Translations under genes and position numbers: made by a program
Assembly: GCA_025937035.1 (NCBI GenBank)
Contig: JAICSG010000039.1
Location: 1-13,509, forward strand
Direction of reading: 5' to 3'
Source of the DNA: Thermoanaerobaculia bacterium
GTDB taxonomy: Bacteria > Acidobacteriota > Thermoanaerobaculia > Multivoradales > UBA5704
Length of the DNA: 13,509 bases
Part shown: piece after piece, positions 7,185 through 13,202 of the stretch
Layout: each line of letters opens with the position of its first letter
How positions within the stretch are numbered: position 1 is the stretch's first letter
The notes under the pieces: model-generated
Seen by the model: only the letters and a program-made list of their open reading frames with translations
What the model was told of the DNA's origin: nothing
The model's database searches: none

Positions 7185-7901
7185 ATGGGGAACGAAGCCA
7201 GGATCGCCATCGTGACCGGCGGCAGCCGGGGGATCGGGAGAGGGGTCGCGGAGGCCCTGCTGGGAGAGGGCTGGCGGGTCCGCTTCTGCGGCCGCACGCC
7301 GGAGCACGTGGAGACGGCCCGGCGGGAGCTCACCGGAAGATTCGGCGACGCGGTCTCCGGCGCGGCCGTGGACGCCCGCAAGCAGGAGGAGGTCGACCGC
7401 TTCGTGGCCGGCGTGCTGGAGCGCGACGGGCGGATCGACTGCCTGGTCAACAACGCGGGCCTGGGAGTCTTCGCGCCGGTGGACGAGCTGACCGGCGAGC
7501 AGTGGCGCGAGGTGATCGAGACCAACCTCTCGGGCTACTTCTACTTCCTCCACGCGGTCGCCCCGGCCATGAAGCGGCAGGGGGAGGGGTGGATCTTCAA
7601 CGTCGCCTCGCTGGCGGCGAAGAACCCGTTCGCGAACGGCGCCGCCTACAACGCCAGCAAGTTCGGGGTGATCGGCCTCTCGGAGGCGGCGATGCTCGAC
7701 CTGCGCCAATTCGGCGTGCGGGTGGCGGCCATCCTCCCCGGGAGCGTGGCCACCGATTTCTCCCACCCCAAGAGCAAGGAGGGCCAGAGCTGGCGCCTCC
7801 AGCCGGCGGACATCGCGTCGATGATCCTCCACCTGCTCACCTACCCGCCTCACGCCCTGCCGAGCCTGGTGGAGATGCGGCCGGCGAAGCCGCCCAAATA
7901 G
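7185..7901 (+). CDS. Classical short-chain dehydrogenase/reductase (SDR)
   Basis: A 238-residue single-domain Rossmann enzyme. It has TGGSRGIG (11-18) for the dinucleotide, NNAG (89-92), Asn114, Ser142, Tyr155 and Lys159 (YNASK), which is the complete classical SDR tetrad. Arg37 at the end of the second beta strand (CGRTP) favours NADP(H) over NAD(H). It therefore reduces a carbonyl or oxidises an alcohol in the cytoplasm; closest in style to FabG-like or 3-ketoacyl reductases, but the substrate cannot be read from sequence. ATG at 7185 has GGAAGGAG six bases upstream. It is monocistronic, and its TAG stop abuts the TAG stop of the convergent anti-sigma gene with no gap. Confidence 0.93.
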   Translation: MGNEARIAIVTGGSRGIGRGVAEALLGEGWRVRFCGRTPEHVETARRELTGRFGDAVSGAAVDARKQEEVDRFVAGVLERDGRIDCLVNNAGLGVFAPVDELTGEQWREVIETNLSGYFYFLHAVAPAMKRQGEGWIFNVASLAAKNPFANGAAYNASKFGVIGLSEAAMLDLRQFGVRVAAILPGSVATDFSHPKSKEGQSWRLQPADIASMILHLLTYPPHALPSLVEMRPAKPPK

Positions 7902-8828
7902 CTAGCTGACTTCGTACGGTGGCGCCGCCTGGAGGATCGCCGGGCCGGTGGGGGCCGGCGCGTTGGGATCGCTCTCCAGGGTGACGATGGCGCCCTTGGT
8001 GCCGGCGGGCATCTGCTGGGAGGAGAGGGCCATGGGCTCGCCGGGCCGGGCCGTAAAAGAGCCGGAGCTCACCGGGTGGTCGGCCACGAACCAGAGCTTG
8101 TAGACCTGGCCCGCGGGGGCCGGCTGGAGCCCCTGGAGGGACATGTACCAGTGCTGGTGGTCGGCGGCCACGAAGAGCGTGCCGTGGGCGTCCGGCTGGA
8201 GCGGCGCCTGGCCCGGCCGCGCCACCGGGCGCATCGGGCTGACCAGCACCGCCCGCGAGCTCACCAGGGAGAGGTTCTGCTGCAGGTCGAAGCCCTCGTT
8301 CTCCAGTTGGCGGACGCGGGCGACCGCCCCCTCCGACCGGACGCGCTCCAGGGAGAGCTGGTGCCGGAGGCCGGCGATGGTGGCGCGCTGGGCGCCGACC
8401 TGGGAGTAGAGCCAGGCGGAGAGGCCCAGCAGGGCCAAGGCGAGCACCGCGGCGAGCGCCAGCGGCCAGCGGCTGGCGCGCGCGGGCCGGGCGGCGGGAG
8501 CCGGCGGGGCCGCCGGGCGGGCGGCGCGCGGCTCCTGGAGGGGCACCGGCGGCGCTACCCGAGCCGGCTCGGCGGCCGTCGCGGTCATCGGCACCGCCGG
8601 ACGGGCCTCGGCTCCGATCGCCGCCATCAGGCGCGTCTTGACGCCGGCCGCGGGGGCCACCGGCGCGAGCTCGTACGGAATCAGCCCCAGCACCTCGGTG
8701 TAGAGGCGCGAGAGGGTCTCGGACGTCTCGTCCAAGCTCACCGCGTCCCGGGGAGCTTCGATCCCTCTCTCCAGCGACTCCAGGGCCGCCAGGATGGTCA
8801 GGTCTTCCGTTTGAGCTTCGCCGTTCAC
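7902..8828 (-). CDS. RskA-type membrane anti-sigma factor
   Basis: A 308-residue bitopic membrane protein. An N-terminal cytoplasmic sigma-binding region (1-75), with the LIPYELAPVAPAAGVKTRL segment typical of RskA-like proteins, lacks the zinc HxxxCxxC motif. A Pro/Ala-rich linker (about 78-118) leads to one membrane helix (121-142), a predicted coiled coil (146-188) and an extracytoplasmic C-terminal domain with WYMSLQGLQPAPAGQVYKLW, the anti-sigma-K (RskA) signature. It should hold the neighbouring ECF sigma factor at the membrane until regulated proteolysis frees it. The GTG start overlaps the sigma stop codon as GTGA and has no clear ribosome binding site, so it depends on translational coupling, which keeps the pair in ratio. 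The inducing signal is unknown. Confidence 0.9.
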   Translation of the reverse strand: MNGEAQTEDLTILAALESLERGIEAPRDAVSLDETSETLSRLYTEVLGLIPYELAPVAPAAGVKTRLMAAIGAEARPAVPMTATAAEPARVAPPVPLQEPRAARPAAPPAPAARPARASRWPLALAAVLALALLGLSAWLYSQVGAQRATIAGLRHQLSLERVRSEGAVARVRQLENEGFDLQQNLSLVSSRAVLVSPMRPVARPGQAPLQPDAHGTLFVAADHQHWYMSLQGLQPAPAGQVYKLWFVADHPVSSGSFTARPGEPMALSSQQMPAGTKGAIVTLESDPNAPAPTGPAILQAAPPYEVS

Positions 8829-9421
8829 AGGAGTTGCCGTATCTCGTCGCGCAGTGCGTTCCGTAGTTTTTTCATCGCCAGCAGCGTTCTCGTCTTGACC
8901 GTGCCCAGGGGGAGGTCGGCCTTGGCCGCGATCTCGCTCTGGCTCAATCCCTCATAAAACGCCAATTCAAGAACCTGCCGCTGCTCGTCGGGGAGCTTGG
9001 CCATCTCGCGGCCCACCCGCTCCCGCCTCTCATGACTAAATACGTTTTCCACCCCCTCAGGGGATGCATGCTCGACCGGATTTTCTTGCACCGACGTTTC
9101 GTGGGTGCGTTCGACCACCTTGCGGGTGCGCAGCCGGTCGATGGCCCGGCTGCGGGTGATCAGGATCAGCCAGGTGGAGACCGACGAGCGTCCGGCGTCG
9201 TAACGGCCGGCGTTGTTCCAGACGTGGAGGAAGACCTCCTGGAGGACCTCCTCGGCGTCGGCCACGCTGGCCAGGATCCGCTTGGCCAGGGCCAGGAGCG
9301 TCGCCGCGTAACGGTCGTACAGGGCCGAGAGCGCCTCCGGACGGCGTTCCGCCACCTGGCGCAGCAGCGCCACGTCGGTCAGCGGTTCCGTGGGGCTCGA
9401 TGGGGCGGTGACGGAGCTCAT
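8825..9421 (-). CDS. ECF (group 4) RNA polymerase sigma factor, SigK-like
   Basis: A 198-residue two-domain sigma factor. Region 2 spans about 25-100, with DAEEVLQEVFLHVW (55-68, core polymerase binding) and the -10 recognition segment STWLILITRSRAIDRLR. A loose linker (about 101-132) joins it to region 4 (135-190), whose helix-turn-helix includes GLSQSEIAAKADLPLGTVKTR for -35 recognition. No sigma region 3 is present, as expected for the ECF class. It directs polymerase to a dedicated regulon, commonly including its own operon, and is paired with the downstream anti-sigma by a four-base overlap. ATG at 9421 is the only reasonable start; the upstream ribosome binding site is poor. Confidence 0.94.
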   Translation of the reverse strand: MSSVTAPSSPTEPLTDVALLRQVAERRPEALSALYDRYAATLLALAKRILASVADAEEVLQEVFLHVWNNAGRYDAGRSSVSTWLILITRSRAIDRLRTRKVVERTHETSVQENPVEHASPEGVENVFSHERRERVGREMAKLPDEQRQVLELAFYEGLSQSEIAAKADLPLGTVKTRTLLAMKKLRNALRDEIRQLL

Positions 9422-9456
9422 TCCCGGGGGGCGGTCGGAGCCTCGAAAGGCAGCCT

Positions 9457-9465
9457 AGGATACCA
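9457..9465 (-). promoter_or_regulatory. Possible extended -10 element for the sigma/anti-sigma operon
   Basis: Minus-strand TGGTATCCT (9465 to 9457) matches the extended -10 pattern TGnTAnnnT and would start RNA near 9450, about 29 bases before the sigma ATG. No convincing -35 is present. On the plus strand TAGGAT (9456-9461) overlaps it and could serve the divergent thioesterase gene. Pattern-only. Confidence 0.3.
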
Positions 9466-9519
9466 TGAAGCCCCCCACCGGCCCTCCGGGCCGAGCCGAA
9501 AGAAAGGAACAGGGATCGC

Positions 9520-9936
9520 ATGAACGATATTTCAGGCCGCACTGCAGGACCGCGCCAGCCGGCCATCCGGGTGGTGCTGATGCCCAAGGACACCAACGCC
9601 CTGGGCACCATCTTCGGCGGCATCATCCTTTCCTATATCGACCAGGCGGGCGCGGTGGAGGCCCATCATCACGTCCCCCTCCCCGGCCGGCTGGTGACGG
9701 TCGCCATGCGCGAGGTGGTCTTCCACTCCCCCGTCTTCGTGGGCGATCTGGTGAGCTTCTTCACCGAGACCCTGCGGGTGGGCCGGACCTCGGTAACGAT
9801 CCAGGTGACGGTCGAGGCCGAGCGCTCCACCGGCACCGGCCGGGTCAAGGTCACCGAGGCCGAGGTGGTCTACGTCCACGTCGACCGCAACAACCAGCCG
9901 GTGCCGATCTCGGCCAAGGAGGCGGTGGGGGCTTAG
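9520..9936 (+). CDS. Hotdog-fold acyl-CoA thioesterase, YciA-like
   Basis: A 138-residue single hotdog domain. The stretch MPKDTNALGTIFGG (21-34) followed by YIDQAG with Asp41 is the YciA/acyl-CoA hydrolase signature; the Asp is the expected catalytic acid. VTVAMREVVFHSPVFVGDLV is the family's central strand-loop. It should hydrolyse fatty acyl-CoA to free acid and CoA in the cytoplasm, acting as a homo-oligomer; chain-length preference is unknown. ATG at 9520 follows AAAGGA and AGGGA. It is monocistronic, diverges from the sigma gene across 98 bases, and its stop overlaps that of thymidine kinase by four bases. A role in releasing the distant PKS product is unlikely, as this is an acyl-CoA rather than PKS-type thioesterase. 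Confidence 0.92.
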   Translation: MNDISGRTAGPRQPAIRVVLMPKDTNALGTIFGGIILSYIDQAGAVEAHHHVPLPGRLVTVAMREVVFHSPVFVGDLVSFFTETLRVGRTSVTIQVTVEAERSTGTGRVKVTEAEVVYVHVDRNNQPVPISAKEAVGA

Positions 9937-10511
9937 GGGGCGAACGCCTCGTAGCAGCGCCGGCAGCGGGCCTCGTAGGACTCGGTGTCCCCCACCTGGA
10001 GCTGCTCGCCGCCGCCGGCGATGCGCTGGCTGTAGTGGGCGGGCGCCCCGCAGCGCATGCAGACGGCGTGGACCTTGTCCACGTACTCGGCGATGGCGAG
10101 GATGCGCGGCATGGGGCCGAAGGGGCGGCGCAGGTAGTCGAGGTCGAGCCCGGCCACGATTACCCGCACCCCGGAGTCGGCCAGCTCGCAGACCAGGTCG
10201 ATCAGCCCGTCGTCGAAGAACTGGGCCTCGTCGATCCCCACCACCTCGACGCCGGGCTGCAGCTTCTGCCGCAGCTCGCAGCTGCAGGCGACGCTCACCG
10301 CCTCCAGCTCCCGTTTGTCGCGGGTGACCAGCCGCTGAGGCCCATGCCGGGTATCCGCCGACGGCGTGAACACCTGGACGCTCTGGCGGGCGATGGCGGC
10401 GCGGCGCAGCCGCCGGACCAGCTCCTCGCTCTTGCCCGAGAACATGCCACCGCTGATCGCCTCGATGCGGCCCTCGCGCGGCCGCTCGCTGATGTCGTCC
10501 AGGGAGCTCAC
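9933..10511 (-). CDS. tdk: Thymidine kinase (type II, TK1-like)
   Basis: A 192-residue enzyme that phosphorylates thymidine (and deoxyuridine) with ATP in pyrimidine salvage. It shows the P-loop GGMFSGKS (21-28), Walker B/catalytic segment DEAQFF (94-99, catalytic Glu95), the GLDLDYLRRPFGPMP lasso-adjacent stretch (121-135), and four zinc-site cysteines (Cys151, Cys154, Cys183, Cys186). Length is normal for bacterial TK1 homologues. The start is GTG at 10511: it is the only start codon in frame before the P-loop region and lacks a ribosome binding site, fitting the predicted leaderless message from the bidirectional element at 10521-10530. It converges on the thioesterase gene with a four-base overlap. 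Confidence 0.96.
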   Translation of the reverse strand: MSSLDDISERPREGRIEAISGGMFSGKSEELVRRLRRAAIARQSVQVFTPSADTRHGPQRLVTRDKRELEAVSVACSCELRQKLQPGVEVVGIDEAQFFDDGLIDLVCELADSGVRVIVAGLDLDYLRRPFGPMPRILAIAEYVDKVHAVCMRCGAPAHYSQRIAGGGEQLQVGDTESYEARCRRCYEAFAP

Positions 10512-10520
10512 TGCAACGAA

Positions 10521-10530
10521 ATGGTATCAT
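10521..10530. promoter_or_regulatory. Bidirectional extended -10 promoter between tdk and DUF2203
   Basis: The ten bases ATGGTATCAT read TGGTATCAT on the plus strand and TGATACCAT on the minus strand; both fit the extended -10 pattern TGnTAnnnT. The plus element ends 10 bases before the DUF2203 ATG (10541), and the minus element ends 9 bases before the tdk GTG (10511). With usual spacing both RNAs would start within about three bases of their start codons, so both would be nearly leaderless. No -35 consensus is visible on either side. Confidence 0.5.
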
Positions 10531-10540
10531 CCAAGCTCTG

Positions 10541-10894
10541 ATGTCGAAAAAAGCTTTGAGCCGGCGGATCTTCACCTACGACGAGGCGCTCTCCACCTTC
10601 CCCCTGGTGCGCGACCTCACCTCGGCCGCCGTGCGCCAGATCGAGGCGCTGACCACCAGCCTCGGCAGCTCCGAGGAGCTCGAAGCCAAGCGCGAGGACC
10701 TCGAGGAGGCCCAGGAGAGGATCGTCCATGCCTGGGCCCGCGAGGTGACCGCCATCGGCTGCGAGGTCAAGGGGGTCTGGCTGGTCGACTGGGACAGCGG
10801 CGACGGCTACTACTGCTGGCGCTTCCCCGAGCCCTCGATCTCCCACTTCCATACCTACGACGAAGGCTTCGCGGGGCGCATCCCCCTCAATTGA
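10541..10894 (+). CDS. DUF2203 family protein
   Basis: A 117-residue soluble protein of the DUF2203 family, whose biochemical role is not established. The N-terminal half (10-70) is helical, starting with RIFTYDEALSTFPLV and rich in charged heptad-like stretches. The C-terminal half carries the family block: VKGVWLVDW (76-84), then YYCWRFPEPSISHFHTYDEG and FAGR near the end, equivalent to the usual LVDF...CWR...WH...GFAGR pattern. ATG at 10541 has no ribosome binding site and lies ten bases after a -10-like box, so a leaderless message is likely. The gene diverges from tdk by 29 bases and faces the HAD gene with 15 bases between stops; a 5-bp hairpin (10891-10903) spans its stop but is too weak to call a terminator. 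Confidence 0.88.
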   Translation: MSKKALSRRIFTYDEALSTFPLVRDLTSAAVRQIEALTTSLGSSEELEAKREDLEEAQERIVHAWAREVTAIGCEVKGVWLVDWDSGDGYYCWRFPEPSISHFHTYDEGFAGRIPLN

Positions 10895-10909
10895 GCCCCT
10901 CAACGGGTC

Positions 10910-11617
10910 TCACCGCCGGCTGGCCTCGGCGTAGAGCCGCTCCAGGCGCTCGGGGGTGAGCCCGGTCAGGCCCTTCACCACGGCGTCCGCGCCGCGCAGC
11001 CGGTCCCGGGAGCAGGCGCGGGCCACGCCGAGCGTCGGCAGGCCCACCTCGGCGGCGGCGGCCAGGCCCACCGGGCTGTCCTCGACGGCGAGCACCTCGT
11101 GGGGGTGGAGCAGCCGCTCCGGCAGCGGTGGGAGGGAGTTGAAGGCCTCCAGGGCCCGCTCGTAACCTTCGGGGCTGGGCTTCCCCTCTCGCACGTCCCC
11201 GGCGGTGATCAGCACCTTGAAATGGTCGAGCAGCCCTTCTTGCCGCAGGGCGCCCTCGACCTCCTCGCGCTGGGCGCCGGTGACCACGCCCAGCATCCAG
11301 CCGCGGGCCGCGAGGCCGCGCACCAGCCCGGCCGCCCCGGAGGAGACGGGGTACCCCTCCCGCCGGACCCGCTCCTGGTAGTAGCTCGCCTTGCGCGCGA
11401 TCAGCCGCATCAGGCGGGGGACGGTCGCCGCCTCACCCCTGGCCGCGAGCGCCGCCGCGAAGCAGGAGCGGTCGTCCAGCCCGAGATAGCGCTCGTAGTA
11501 GTCGGCGGCCGAAAGCGCGATCCCCTCCTCGGCGAGCACCCTTTGAAAGAGATCCAAGTGGATCGGCTCGTCGTCGACGAGGACGCCGTTGAAGTCGAAG
11601 AGGACCGCGCGCAGCAC
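10910..11617 (-). CDS. HAD-superfamily subfamily IA hydrolase with DxN motif
   Basis: A 235-residue HAD phosphatase-like enzyme with an alpha-helical cap (about 16-85). Motif I is FDFNGV: Asp8 is the nucleophile, but the second Asp of the usual DxD is Asn10. Motif II is VVTGAQ (Thr113), motif III EGKPSPEGY (Lys146) and motif IV VEDSPVG (Glu179-Asp180). The family covers beta-phosphoglucomutases, phosphoglycolate phosphatases and sugar-phosphate phosphatases; substrate unknown. The second Asp is the general acid/base in phosphatases and mutases, so Asn should slow or change the chemistry, though similar DFNG variants look conserved in some homologues. The start is GTG at 11617, giving the normal MLRAVLFDFNG N-terminus; it has no ribosome binding site and sits six bases after TATCAT. 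Confidence 0.9.
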   Translation of the reverse strand: MLRAVLFDFNGVLVDDEPIHLDLFQRVLAEEGIALSAADYYERYLGLDDRSCFAAALAARGEAATVPRLMRLIARKASYYQERVRREGYPVSSGAAGLVRGLAARGWMLGVVTGAQREEVEGALRQEGLLDHFKVLITAGDVREGKPSPEGYERALEAFNSLPPLPERLLHPHEVLAVEDSPVGLAAAAEVGLPTLGVARACSRDRLRGADAVVKGLTGLTPERLERLYAEASRR

Positions 11618-11623
11618 TCGGGG

Positions 11624-11629
11624 ATGATA
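11624..11629 (-). promoter_or_regulatory. Possible -10 box for a leaderless HAD-hydrolase message
   Basis: On the minus strand TATCAT (11629 to 11624) ends six bases before the GTG start at 11617. With the usual seven-base spacing RNA would start at the first base of the start codon. The absence of any Shine-Dalgarno sequence supports leaderless translation. No -35 match is seen. Confidence 0.42.
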
Positions 11630-11668
11630 TCCCGCCGGGATACCCCATCCGTCTGGGGACCCCTGGAA

Positions 11669-11697
11669 TTGACAATCCCTGGACCGGTGTTTACTTT
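11669..11697 (+). promoter_or_regulatory. Promoter of the HesB/IscA-type gene
   Basis: A perfect -35 box TTGACA (11669-11674) and the -10 box TACTTT (11692-11697) are separated by the optimal 17 bases. Transcription should begin near 11704, leaving about 46 bases of leader before the ATG at 11750. This is the best sigma70-type promoter in the window. Confidence 0.65.
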
Positions 11698-11718
11698 AAA
11701 GAGCCTGGACAGGTGTCC
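11678..11718 (+). promoter_or_regulatory. Paired operator-like repeats overlapping the HesB/IscA promoter
   Basis: CCTGGACCGGTGT (11678-11690) and CCTGGACAGGTGT (11704-11716) match at 12 of 13 bases and are 26 bases apart, about 2.5 helical turns. The second forms the palindrome GGACAGGTGTCC (11707-11718); the first is a degraded copy. One copy fills the -35/-10 spacer and the other covers the predicted start, as expected for a repressor site. The regulator is unknown, and the sequence does not match the IscR sites I know. Confidence 0.4.
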
Positions 11719-11749
11719 CCTGGGGCACGCCAGAGGCAAGGAGCTTTTC

Positions 11750-12139
11750 ATGGAAAATATCGAGCAGGCCCAGAGCCAGACCGCCCAGCCGGCGCCGCCG
11801 CAGGAGGACGTGCCCGTCACGCTCACTCCGAAGGCGGTTCAGATGGTCAAGATCACCCGCGAGCAGGAGGGGATCGATCCCGCTCACGGCCTCCGGGTGG
11901 CGGTGCGCGGCGGCGGCTGTAGCGGCTTCGAATACGCCCTCGACTTCGAGAACGAGACCCGGGAGAACGACTGGGTCTACGAGCAGGGCGATCTCAAGGT
12001 CTACATCGACGCCGTGAGCGCGCGCTATCTGCAGGGCACCAGCATCGACTACGTCCTCGGCAACACCGGAGCGGGGTTCAAGTTCAACAACCCCAACGCG
12101 GTCGGCACCTGCGGCTGCGGCTCCTCGTTCGCGGTTTAG
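11750..12139 (+). CDS. HesB/IscA/ErpA-type iron-sulfur cluster carrier
   Basis: A 129-residue A-type Fe-S carrier. The family domain starts at VTLTPKAVQMV (23-33) and holds all three cluster ligands: Cys57 in RGGGCSGF and Cys121/Cys123 in the terminal TCGCGSSF. GNTGAGFKFNNPNA precedes the last two, as in ErpA and IscA. It receives [2Fe-2S] or [4Fe-4S] clusters from a scaffold and passes them to client enzymes in the cytoplasm. Residues 1-21 are a Gln/Pro/Ala-rich, probably disordered extension absent from most short homologues. ATG at 11750 has AAGGAG six bases upstream. ErpA and IscA cannot be told apart safely here. YgfZ, another Fe-S maturation factor, faces it downstream. Confidence 0.95.
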   Translation: MENIEQAQSQTAQPAPPQEDVPVTLTPKAVQMVKITREQEGIDPAHGLRVAVRGGGCSGFEYALDFENETRENDWVYEQGDLKVYIDAVSARYLQGTSIDYVLGNTGAGFKFNNPNAVGTCGCGSSFAV

Positions 12140-12172
12140 GCCAGAGCCCTGCCAGGGGCTGGGAATGAATGG

Positions 12173-12204
12173 AAGGGCCGGAGGGGGTTTCCCCTCCGGC
12201 CTTT
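12173..12204. terminator. Bidirectional hairpin terminator between the Fe-S carrier and ygfZ
   Basis: An 11-bp perfect stem, GGCCGGAGGGG (12176-12186) with CCCCTCCGGCC (12191-12201) around a GTTT loop, extends to 14 pairs with one G-T wobble. On the plus strand it is followed by TTTCGCTTT. It begins 34 bases after the carrier stop and ends six bases from the ygfZ stop, so it can serve both convergent genes. A weaker imperfect hairpin (about 12145-12161) precedes it. Confidence 0.8.
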
Positions 12205-12209
12205 CGCTT

Positions 12210-13178
12210 TCAGCCCCGCACCACCGCCGTCCCGCCCCCCTGGATCTCCAACCGGGTGCCCGGCTCGGCGGCGCGGCGGTGGAGGATGCCGAGGCCGATG
12301 GGGCGGCCGAGGGCGGGGGACTCGACCACGGTGGTCGCCGCGCCGGCCTCCCGGCCGTCGTGGAGGAGCGGCGTGCCGGGCGCCGGGGCGGGGCCGTCGA
12401 AGATCAGGCCGCGCAGGGTCTTCTGCACCCCCCCGCGGTAGTGGATGCGGGCCACCACCTCCTGGCCGAGATAGCACCCCTTGGTGTAGCTCACCGCCTC
12501 GTCGGCGCCGGTTTCCTGGGGGAAATTCTCCGGCCCGAAGTCCACCCCGAAGCGGGGGATGCCGGCCTCGGCGCGCAGGACCTCCAGCGCCTCGGCTCCG
12601 ACCTGCCGCACCGCCGGATTCTCCAGCAGAGCCTCCTTCAGCATCCTGGCGATCGACGCCGAGACCCAGAGGGTGTACGCCTCGGCCCCGAGACGTCCCG
12701 AGCGCTGGAGCTCGACCTCGGTGCTGTGGACCCGGGTCCGGACGTGGCGCCAGTCCCCCGGCGGCGGGAGCTCCGCGCCGTCCAGGGCTTCGGCGGCCCG
12801 GGGGCCGATCAGGGTGAGGGGCAGCATGTCCTCCAGCGGCAGCACCTCCACCCGGTCGGCGAGGATGTATTTCTTGAGGTGCCTGGAAACCGCCTCGTCC
12901 TGGCCCGGCGGCAGCAGCAGCCAGAGACGGTCCTCCAGCGCCGTCACCACCATGTCGGAGAGGATGCGCCCCTGGTGGCTGGTGACGAAGCCGTACGCCC
13001 CCTCCCCCGGCGCGAGCCCCTTCACGTCGCAGGTCACGTAGGCGTTGAGGAAGCGGTGGCGGTCGGCGCCCAGGATCTCCAGCCGCCCCATCCCGGAGCG
13101 GTCGGCGAGGCCGCACCCTTCGCGCAGGGCCTGGTATTCCTCCGCGGAAGTCGAAATCGTCGAGGTCATCGTGCTCAT
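12210..13178 (-). CDS. ygfZ: YgfZ-type folate-binding Fe-S cluster maturation protein
   Basis: A 322-residue protein homologous to the glycine-cleavage T protein. The diagnostic YgfZ motif KGCYLGQE is at 233-240, with Cys235 as the conserved cysteine. The N-terminal part (13-130) is the tetrahydrofolate-binding half, and the last about 80 residues form the C-terminal beta barrel. YgfZ needs folate and supports repair or assembly of certain [4Fe-4S] enzymes such as MiaB; it does not cleave glycine. ATG at 13178 is the first of two close ATGs (the other at 13169). It has no properly spaced ribosome binding site and follows a -10-like TAGACT by six bases, suggesting a leaderless message. It converges on the A-type Fe-S carrier, a functionally matched neighbour. 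Confidence 0.94.
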   Translation of the reverse strand: MSTMTSTISTSAEEYQALREGCGLADRSGMGRLEILGADRHRFLNAYVTCDVKGLAPGEGAYGFVTSHQGRILSDMVVTALEDRLWLLLPPGQDEAVSRHLKKYILADRVEVLPLEDMLPLTLIGPRAAEALDGAELPPPGDWRHVRTRVHSTEVELQRSGRLGAEAYTLWVSASIARMLKEALLENPAVRQVGAEALEVLRAEAGIPRFGVDFGPENFPQETGADEAVSYTKGCYLGQEVVARIHYRGGVQKTLRGLIFDGPAPAPGTPLLHDGREAGAATTVVESPALGRPIGLGILHRRAAEPGTRLEIQGGGTAVVRG

Positions 13179-13184
13179 GGCTCC

Positions 13185-13194
13185 AGTCTACAAT
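13185..13194. promoter_or_regulatory. Bidirectional -10 element between ygfZ and the alpha/beta hydrolase
   Basis: Within a 24-base gap between divergent start codons, TACAAT (13189-13194, plus; five of six consensus matches) and TAGACT (13190 to 13185, minus; four of six) overlap by two bases. They end eight and six bases before the hydrolase ATG (13203) and the ygfZ ATG (13178). Both transcripts should begin at or within a few bases of their start codons. Confidence 0.48.
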
Positions 13195-13202
13195 CCTGGA
13201 CC

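Noticed and set aside
7085..7525. Upstream extension of the YugP-type peptidase
   Set aside because: The extension overlaps the SDR gene and lacks family similarity; MIFDPTYF at 7084 is the normal N-terminus.
9478..9493. CGGCCC/GGGCCG inverted repeat in the thioesterase leader as a riboswitch or terminator
   Set aside because: Six-base GC stem with a tiny loop and no T-run or conserved riboswitch core; expected by chance at this GC content.
9520..9936. Thioesterase as the release enzyme of the PKS
   Set aside because: It is a YciA-like acyl-CoA hotdog enzyme over 6 kb away in an unrelated transcription unit; nothing ties it to the synthase.
12210..13178. Glycine cleavage system T protein (aminomethyltransferase)
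   Set aside because: The KGCYLGQE motif and 322-residue length are diagnostic of YgfZ, and no gcvH or gcvP is nearby.
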